From Streptomyces albiflavescens (GTDB taxonomy: Bacteria; Actinomycetota; Actinomycetes; Streptomycetales; Streptomycetaceae): a DNA stretch of 64,000 nucleotides. The stretch's first letter is position 1; every line of letters begins with the position of its first letter. This document shows, in pieces, positions 9,049-18,900 of this stretch. A model generated the notes under the pieces. The model did no database searches. It saw only the letters and a program-made list of their open reading frames with translations, and was not told the origin of the DNA. The DNA is taken from NCBI RefSeq assembly GCF_014645835.1, contig NZ_BMMM01000014.1, positions 103,605-167,604 of the forward strand, given 5' to 3'. The position numbers and the translations under genes were made by a program.

Positions 9049-9900
9049 ATGGCTGAGCGACTCAAAAGGCTGGGGTTGATCGGCGAGGTGTCGGCCGAAT
9101 TCCTCGGCACCATGATTCTCATCCTCTTCGGCGTCGGCGTGGTGGCCCAAGTGGTCGCCGGTGGAGCGCTCACCACGCCACCCGGTGGCCTCGGTAACCA
9201 CGACAGCATCTCCTGGGCGTGGGGCATCGGCGTCACCATGGGCGTCTACGTCGCAGCCCGGCTGAGCGGTGCGCATCTCAATCCCGCGGTGACCGTCGCC
9301 CTGGCCACGTTCAAGGGGTTTCCCTGGAAAAAGGTAGTGCCCTACGTGCTGGCCCAGACGGCCGGCGCCTTCGTGGCGGCTCTCATCGTGCGTTGGAACT
9401 ACACCGAGGCGCTGGCGAAGGCGGACCCCGGACATACTTTCAAGACGCAGTTCGTGTTCTCGACGCTCCCCGCCAACGGCAATACGAACCTGCCGGTCCA
9501 CGAGTGGGGCGCCTTTCGTGACCAGGTCATCGGCACGGCGATTCTGCTGCTGTTGATCCTGGCGATCACGGACCTGCTCAACACGCCTCCCGGCGCCAAC
9601 ATGGCCCCGTTCATCATCGGCCTGGTCGTTGTGGGGATCGGCATGGCATGGGGCACCCTTGCGGGCTACGCGATCAACCCGGCGCGTGACTTCGGTCCCC
9701 GGCTGGCCAGTTTCATCACGGGGTACGGCTCAGCATGGCGAGATCAGTACGGGAACCTCTACTACTGGGTGCCGATCGCCGGTCCGCTGATCGGTGGTGT
9801 GCTCGGCGCCGGCGTGTACAAGGCCTTCATCGGTCGGTTCCTGCCCACGGCAGAGCCCGAGCCCCCCGGACGTGTCCCCGCACCCGCCCCCGAGGACTGA
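9049..9900 (+). CDS. glpF: Glycerol facilitator (aquaglyceroporin, MIP family)
   Basis: 283 aa from ATG 9049, with GGGAAAG upstream; earlier in-frame starts add sequence not seen in the family. It is a six-helix MIP channel with both NPA boxes: HLNPAVT near residue 82 in the first half and AINPARDFGPR near residue 209 in the second. The Asp directly after the second NPAR is the mark of glycerol-conducting GlpF rather than water-specific channels. An extended periplasmic loop (STLPANGNTNLPVHEWGAF) lies between helices, and the tail is Pro-rich. It passively imports glycerol across the cytoplasmic membrane. The kinase gene follows after 25 bp in the same operon, so glycerol is trapped by phosphorylation. 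No glpD or IclR-type regulator is nearby. Confidence 0.95.
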   Translation: MAERLKRLGLIGEVSAEFLGTMILILFGVGVVAQVVAGGALTTPPGGLGNHDSISWAWGIGVTMGVYVAARLSGAHLNPAVTVALATFKGFPWKKVVPYVLAQTAGAFVAALIVRWNYTEALAKADPGHTFKTQFVFSTLPANGNTNLPVHEWGAFRDQVIGTAILLLLILAITDLLNTPPGANMAPFIIGLVVVGIGMAWGTLAGYAINPARDFGPRLASFITGYGSAWRDQYGNLYYWVPIAGPLIGGVLGAGVYKAFIGRFLPTAEPEPPGRVPAPAPED

Positions 9901-9925
9901 CACCCCACCAGAGAGGCGACACGCC

Positions 9926-11443
<1,518 letters not shown>

Positions 11444-11525
11444 GCCGATCGAAGGTCGCACAGTCGAACAGACCAGTCGAAGGCACAGCCGAATAGACCG
11501 ATAGGCCGACAGACCGGTCGAAGGT

Positions 11526-11571
11526 CGTACGTGGGAAGGTCCTCGGCAGCAGGAGGACCTTCCCACGTACG
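11526..11571. terminator. Very long perfect hairpin between convergent genes
   Basis: 19-bp perfect inverted repeat: CGTACGTGGGAAGGTCCTC at 11526-11544 and its complement at 11553-11571, with an 8-nt loop. It sits between the glpK stop and the stop of the minus-strand PP2C gene, so it can act in both directions. Degenerate short repeats of a GTCGAAGG motif occupy 11445-11525 just before it. Confidence 0.85.
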
Positions 11572-11589
11572 CGCTCTGAGGCTGGGGGA

Positions 11590-12795
11590 TCAGTGATCTG
11601 TGGGCTGGGAGGGGCTCTTGGGTAGCCGGTGGTGGCCGTCGACGGTGCGGGTGAAGTGCGGTCGGTGGAGGTGGTGGGAGGCGGTGAGTTCGATGATCAG
11701 GAGGGCGGCGTCGTCGGCGGGTCGGTCGCCGACGTGGGCGAGTAGGTCGTCGTGGATGTGGTGCAACAGCGTGTCGGGGCTGGAGGTGGGGAAGGCGGCG
11801 ACCCGCTCGGCGAGGGGGTAGAAGGCGCCTGCCGGTGAGCGGGCTTCGATGACGCCATCGGTGTAGAGCAGGAGGACGTCGCCGACCTCGAAGCCGAACG
11901 AGTCCGGGCGATGGCTCGATGCGGGCAGTGAGCACATGCCCAGCGGCGGCACGGGGTGACGAGCCTGCAGGACCGTCACCTTCTGATCGCGCAGCAGAAG
12001 GGGCGGCGGATGGCCGCAGTTGATCAACTCGATTTGTGTGTCGTCGTCGGGGATGTCCAGTACGAGCGCGGTGATGAAGTGTTCGCCGGGGTCGTCCCGG
12101 GTGTCGGCCACGTCGTCCAGATCGCGGCCCACGCTCACCTCCAGGGCCGCAACGAGCTCGGGCAACGTGGCGTACCGAGGGGCACCCTCGCGGAAGGCAC
12201 CCAGCACCACCGATGCCTCACCGATAGAGGCCAGGCCCTTGCCGCGGACGTCTCCGATGATCACCCGGGTGGAGGCATCCTGGGCGCGGGCGACCGCGAA
12301 CAGGTCGCCCCCGATCTGGGTCTCGTCTTCGGCGGCCAGATACAGCCAGGCCACGCGCAACGGTCCGATCCGGCGAGGTGGGGGCCGCAGCAGAACCCGC
12401 TGAGCCGTCTCGGCGACCGATCGCGCGCGGCTCAGCTCCCGAGCACGTCGCTCCTGCACATGGCAGACGAAAACCACCAGTGAGGAGAGCACACACAGAG
12501 CGATGATCTGCGCGATGTGGTTGGCTGTCGTCAGCCCCCCGTGGAACACCGCGATGAACACCTGGGCGGCCACCGCCAAGGCCCCCACTGCGGCGGTCAG
12601 CCGCGGCCCGGCGAAGGAGGCCGTGAGCGCGGGCGCGATGACCAGCAACGGCCCCAGATGGATATCAGTCGGTGAGTGGATGTCCACCACGGTGATCACA
12701 ACGATCAGCGCGAGCGGGATCGCCACCAGCTCGCGGCCCGACGACTGCTCCACGAGACGGTCCACTGACACACGCCGGACGCCCACATCTCCCAT
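11590..12795 (-). CDS. Membrane PP2C-family (RsbU/SpoIIE-type) serine/threonine phosphatase
   Basis: 401 aa from ATG 12795 (MGDVGVRR); an in-frame ATG 12 codons upstream is an alternative. Residues about 25-115 contain hydrophobic helices (IPLALIVVITVVD, PLLVIAPALTASF, IIALCVLSSLVVFV). A linker helix and a PPM-type phosphatase domain follow. The metal-binding Asp motifs are intact: IGGDLF, IGDVRGKGL, LLLYTDGVIEA and DDAALLI. The NCGHPPPLLL strand is also present. Such proteins dephosphorylate anti-anti-sigma factors and thereby release alternative sigma factors. It lies 144 bp downstream of the polyketide synthase on the same strand but is probably independent. A close paralogue is at 48402-49601. 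Confidence 0.88.
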   Translation of the reverse strand: MGDVGVRRVSVDRLVEQSSGRELVAIPLALIVVITVVDIHSPTDIHLGPLLVIAPALTASFAGPRLTAAVGALAVAAQVFIAVFHGGLTTANHIAQIIALCVLSSLVVFVCHVQERRARELSRARSVAETAQRVLLRPPPRRIGPLRVAWLYLAAEDETQIGGDLFAVARAQDASTRVIIGDVRGKGLASIGEASVVLGAFREGAPRYATLPELVAALEVSVGRDLDDVADTRDDPGEHFITALVLDIPDDDTQIELINCGHPPPLLLRDQKVTVLQARHPVPPLGMCSLPASSHRPDSFGFEVGDVLLLYTDGVIEARSPAGAFYPLAERVAAFPTSSPDTLLHHIHDDLLAHVGDRPADDAALLIIELTASHHLHRPHFTRTVDGHHRLPKSPSQPTDH

Positions 12796-12939
12796 TTTGC
12801 GCCTGGTACCAGGGCACCCGCGTTTCGGCATCACCCCATGGCGTGGCCGGGACGGTGCGGGGAACTGCCGGCTGCATCGCGCAGCCAAGGTCACGCGACA
12901 TGCCCGCGGTGCACGTGGTCTGCCGTGCGTCGGCCGCCG

Positions 12940-15900
12940 TCAGTCGGGCTCCGGGCGGCCGAGCGCATCGCCCCACTCGCGGATCGCCGCGCCCGTCGTC
13001 GGGGCGTGTTCCTCGAGCACGCTCAGATGGTTGCCGGGGACGTCCACCGTGTCGTGGAGTCCGGGCCAGGACGACCACGACGGCCAGTGCTCCGGCATGT
13101 GCGGCAGCGGTTGCGTGGCACGCACCAGCAGGGTGGGAACCTTGGTCGGTTCCGGCTGCCAGCCGCGGAACATCCGGGTGTACGCGCCCAGCGACAGCAG
13201 CGTCAGGGCGTCTACCGCGGTGTCGAATCGCTCGCCCACCGCCAACGGGATCCGGGCGGGCAGGGCCAGCAGCGACGGCTCGGCCTCACGGTCCGGGGTG
13301 ATGCGATAGGCGTCCACCAGGACGAGCCCGGCCGGGGGAGCACCCTCGGCCGCCAGGCGCGTGGTCAACGCGTGCGCGGCCGAACCGCCCATGGAGTGGC
13401 CCACGACGACATACGGACGGTCGCCGAGAAGGCGCCGCACGGTCGTGGAGTGCAGCTCGGTCAGCGTCTCCATATCCCGCGCCACGGCGTCCCCGTGGTC
13501 GACCCCGGGGTGTCGTAGCTCGAAGACGTCCCGCTCGCCGTGGAAGCAGGGGGCGAGCCCCGCGTGCCAGGGCCGACCGAGGTTCGTGGCGAAGCCCGGC
13601 ACACAGACGAGCGCCGGGCCGCGCGCGCCCGTGGCCAGCCGCAGCGGTGACACTGCGTGCCCGTCGCCGGCATCACGGCCGAAGGAGGGCGCGCCGAGCG
13701 ACGCGGTCACCAGCAAGTGCATCGCCGAGACGACGTCACCCGTTTCGCAGACACGCCGGTACAGGGCCGGCAGTGACTGGCCGGCGCGGGGGCCGCGCGG
13801 ACTCGGCGGGCCCGGCGCGGGAGCCGGTACCGGAGCAGGCCGGTCGGCGTGCGGGGGAGCGGACGGTACGTTCGCCGAAGACGTTGGCCTCGTGGTCCGG
13901 CTGGGGGTGGGCGGGTCGATCGGTGGCGGTGTGGACGGGATGCTCGTCGAGGACGCCGGCCCGGTGGTCCCGGTGGGGGTGGACTGGTTGGTCGGTGCCG
14001 GTGTGGACGGAACGCTCGTCGAGGACGCCGGACCGGTGGTGTGCGCGAGGGCGGACGCAGCACCGCCGGCCCGATCCGACGCGACGTCCGCCGAGAACGT
14101 CGGAGTGCCAGTGCGGCCCGACGCCGACGGGACGGTCTGCGCCTGAGCAGGAAGGACGGTCTCGGACGGAGTGGTGAGGACGGTCTCCGTCGGCGTGGCC
14201 GACATGGTCTCCGCCGGAGTAGTCGGGACGGTCGCTGCCGGAGTAGTCGGGACGGTCGCTGCCGGAGTAGTCGGGACGGTCGCTGCCGGAGCAGCCGGGA
14301 CGGTCTCCGCCGGAGCAGCCGGGACGGTCTCCGCCGGAGTCGTCAGGAGGGTCCGCGCGGGATGTGCGCGCGCCCGATCCCGTTCAGCCGCCCCCGATGC
14401 GGCAGCCGCCCCTTCGGACAACCCGTCGCTCAACTCCCCGTACACGTGATCCGCGAGCTCCTCCGCACTCGGCCAGTCGTACGCGACGGTGGCCGCCAGT
14501 GGTAGGCCGGCCAACAGGCTCAGCCGGTTGCGCAGCAGCACGCTCATCAGTGAGTCGAGGCCCAGCTCGGGGAAGCCGCGGTCGACGGCGCTCGCATCGG
14601 TGTGGCCGAGGACCGCGGCGACCTCGGAGCGGATCAGCTCCAGCAGCGCGGGCGCCCGCTCGGGCACCGGCAGCGACGCCAGCCGGTCCCGCCACGCTCC
14701 GGCGGTGCCGTCGGGCTCGTCGCCCCCGGCCGCCGTCCCGGGCGAGGCCGTCGGCCGGGCGGGGCGCAGTAGCTCACGCAACGGCGGCGGCACCGGTGAC
14801 CCGGCGGCCAGTGCCCCCGGCGAGCGGTCCAGCGGCAGCGGCGCAAGGACCGGCTCGCCGCTGCCCAGCGCGGCGTCGAAGAGTGCCAGAGCCTGCTCGG
14901 GGGAGACCGCACGCACGGCGCCACCGTGGACTCTGCCGGTGCGGGCCGCCATCCCTTCCTCGTCCGCCCACGGCCCCCAGGCCAGTGACAGCGCGGGCAG
15001 CCCGAGCGCGGCGCGGTGGCGGGCGAGCGCGTCCAGGAAGGAGTTCGCCGCCGCGTAGTTGGCTTGGCCGGGATTGCCCAGCAGACCGGCGGCCGACGAG
15101 AACAGCACGAAGTGCGCCAGGGGCAGGTCCTTCGTCAGCTCGTGCAGATGCCAGGCCGCGTCGGCCTTCGGTCGCAGCACCGTCGCCAGCCGATCGGGCG
15201 TCATCGCCTGCAGTACGCCGTCGTCCAGGACGCCGGCCGTGTGTACCACGGCACTGAGGTCGGGCCCGAACTCCTTGATGACGGCGGCCAGTCGACTCCG
15301 CTCGGCGGTGTCGCAGGCCATCAGGTCCACGTGCGCGCCCGCTCGCTCCAGTTCGGCCCGCAACGCTTGTGCGCCCGGCGCCTGGGGTCCACGCCGACCG
15401 ACGAGCACCAGACGCCGGACGCCGTGACGGGCGACCAGATGCCGGGCCAGCAGGGCGCCCAGGGACCCAGTGCCGCCGGTGATCAGGACGGTTCCCCGGC
15501 CGAAGGAGCCGGCGGTCACCGATCCGGGAGCGGGCGCCAGCCGGGGGACGCGCAACAGGCCCTCATGGAGGGAAAGTTGGGGCTCGCCCGTGGCGACGGC
15601 GGCGGGCAGCAGCCGGAGCGACTCGGGTCGCCCGTCCACGTCCACGAGGGTGAGGCGCCCGGGGTGTTCCGCCTGAGCGGAGCGCAGGAGCCCCCAGACC
15701 GTGGCGATGGGCAGGTCGGGCGTCGGGGAGGCGGCTCCGCGCGTCACGACGACCAGCCGGCCGGAACCGGCGAGTCGCGTCCGCAACAGCTCCAGGGCTC
15801 GTACGGCCAGTGCGTGCGCCGCGGCGGCCGGGTCGGCGTCCTCGGCCGAGAGGGCAGACGCTGAGGGGGCGGACAGGGACGCCACGACCGTCTCGGGGAC

Positions 15901-18900
15901 GCCCGTGGGCAAGGACACGTCGGCCGCCGCACAGGAGTCCGCCGTCGCGAGCACCGCGGCCACGCCCAGGTCGTCGGGTTCCGTCACCGCCAGGGCGGGC
16001 GCTTCGCCGGCGAACGGGACACCACTCCAACGCAGTCGGTACAGCTCCCCGGCCGGGCCGGCGGCCACGTCCGGGATCGGACGTGTGGTCAGCGACTCCA
16101 GCCGGGCCACCGGCGCGCCCGTGGGGGTGGCGAGATCCAGGGCAACGGTGTCCGGGCCGGTCGTCGTGATGCGTGCGCGCAGCGAGGCCGCCCCCGTGGC
16201 GTACAGCGTCATGCCTTGCCACGCGAACGGCAGCCGTGCCGGGCCGGCGTGCGGCTCGGCGAGCAGTCCGGCGTGCAGGGCCGCGTCGAGCAGTGCCGGA
16301 TGGAGGGCGTGCCGCACGGCATCCGTGCCGGGCACCGGGCCGACCTCGGCGAAGAGTTCCTCGCCCCGCCGCCACAGGGCCCTGACGCACCGGAACGCCG
16401 GTCCGTACGCGTGACCGGTGGCGGCCAGACGCTCGTAGCCGCCGATGAGATCGACGGGTGTGGCGCCCGGTGGCGGCCATGCGGCGAGCGAGGCCGCACG
16501 GTCCCGGTCGCCCGGGACGGCCGGTCCGAGCCGCCCGGTCGCGTGGTGTGTCCAGGCTCCGAGGGCACCGGACTGCTCGGGCCGGGAGTACACGTCCGCC
16601 GCGCGGCGCCCGGTACCGTCCGGTTCCCCCACGGCCACTTGGAGTTGGATCCACTCCCCTTCGGCGGCGGGCAGGGGCAGCGGGGTCAGGAGGGCGAGAT
16701 CCTCCAGTACGTCGAGACCGCACGCGTCGCCCGCATGCAGCACCAGGTCGGCGAACGCGGCGCCGGGCACGAGGGCGTGTCCGCCCACCACGTGGTCGCG
16801 CAGCCAGGGCTGGGCGGTGCCGGACAGCCGGCCGCTGCACACCAGGCGCTCCGTGCCCGGCACGGTGACCGTCTGTGTCAGCAGCGGGTGGCCGGACGCG
16901 GTCCCGGGGTCGGCGGTGACGGCGGGCAGCCAGTAGCGCTGCCGCTGGAAGGGGTACGTCGGCAGGTCGACCCGCCGGGCACCGCTGTCCGAGTACACCC
17001 GATGCCAGTCCACCGGCACACCGTGGACATGGAGTTGACCCAGCGCGGTGAACAGCGTGCGCGGTTCGGGCTCCGTGGCGCTCCGGCGGGCAGCGGCCGT
17101 GAACAGCAACTCCTCACCGGCCTCGGCCAGACCCGTCATGGCCTGGGCCGTGAGCTGCGCGTCCGGGCCGATCTCCGCGAACGCCGTCACCCGCCCCTCG
17201 CGCGCCAGCCACTGCACGGCGTCCCCGAACCGCACGGCCTCGCGGGCGTGCCGTACCCAGTACTCGGCCGACCGCAGCTCGTCCCGGGTGGCCGGACGTC
17301 CGGTCAGCCCCGACACCACCGGGATGCGGGGTTCGTGGTACGCCAACCCGGCCGCGACACGGCCGAATTCGGCGAGCATCGGCTCCATCAGCGGGGAGTG
17401 GAAGGCGTGGCTGACCCGCAACCGGGCGATGCGGCGCCCCCGTACGGCGAACCGCTCCGCGAGCGCGGTGACGGGCCCCTCCTCGCCGGAGACGACGACC
17501 GCGCGCGGGCCGTTCACGGCCGCGATCGCGACCCCCTCGGTCAGCTCGCCGCTCACTTCCGCCTCGGTGGCGTCCAGCGCCACCATGGCGCCGCCCTCCG
17601 GCAGCCGGGACATCAACCGGCCCCGGGCCGCGACCAGTTCGACGGCGTCCGGCTCGGACAGGATGCCCGCGGCGTGGGCCGCTGCCAGCTCACCGACGGA
17701 GTGCCCCACCAGGAAGTCGGGCCGCACGCCCCAGGACTCCAGCAACCGGAACAGGGCCACCTCGAAGACGAAAAGGGCTGCCTGGGCGAAGTCCGTACGA
17801 TCCAGCAGCGCGTCCTCGTCGGTACCCCGGAGCACCGAGCCCAACGGACGCTCCAGATGCGCGTCGAAGCGTTCGCACAAGGCGTCGACGACTGTCGAGA
17901 AGACCGGGAAGGCCTCGCACAACTCCCTTCCCATACCAGGCCGTTGGGCACCCTGACCGGTGAACAGCAGGGCCGCCCGACCGGGCGATCCCGCCGCGTG
18001 CGGTGCGGCGGACACCGCCAGAGTGTCCAGGGCACTCAGCAACCCCTGGCGGTCGTCGGCGGCGACGGCGGCCCGGTGGGGGAGCGCGGCCCGGGCGGTG
18101 GCGTGCGTGAACGCCACGTCCAGCAGGTCGAGTTCGGGTCGCTCGCGCAGTGCGGCCGCCGTCCGCGCTGCCTGCGCCCGCAGGGCGGCGCCGCTCGCGC
18201 CGGAGAGCAGCAGCGGCGGCGCTGGTGCCGTGGGACGACGGGGCGGTGCGGTCGCGCCTTCCTCGGCCTCTTCCAGGATCACGTGCGCGTTGGTCCCGCC
18301 GATCCCGAACGCCGACACGCCTGCCCGGCGGCGCCGTCCGGGTACGGGCCGCCACTCCTCCTCCTGGGTGGACAACCGCATGGCGTTCGACGACCAGTCC
18401 ACCCGGGACGACAGCTCGTCGGCGTGCAGCGTGCGGGGGAGCCGACCGTGCCGCATCGCCAGTACGGTCTTGATGACGCCGGCGACACCTGCCGCGGCCT
18501 GCGTGTGTCCAAGGTTGGACTTCAACGACCCCAGCCACAGCGGGTGTTCGGCCGACCGGCCCGGCCCGTGCGCGGCCAGCAGCGCCTGCGCCTCGATCGG
18601 GTCGCCGAGCGCGGTGCCCGTGCCGTGCGCCTCCACGGCATCGACATCAGCAGGTGACAGCCCCGCATCGGCGAGCGCCGCCTGGATCACCCGCTGCTGC
18701 GCCGGACCGTTGGGCGCGGTCAGGCCGTTGGACGCCCCGTCGGAGTTGACGGCGGAGCCGCGCAGCACCGCGAGTACCGGATGTCCGTTGCGCCGTGCGT
18801 CGGACAGCCGCTCCAGCAGGACCAGGCCGACGCCCTCGCCCCAGACGGTGCCGTCGGCCGCTGCGGAGAAGGGTTTGCACCGGCCGTCCGGAGCCAGTCC

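Noticed and set aside
13822..14350. Regular 24-bp repeats considered as a CRISPR array
   Set aside because: The units are contiguous with no unique spacers, are in frame within the polyketide synthase, and have no cas genes nearby.
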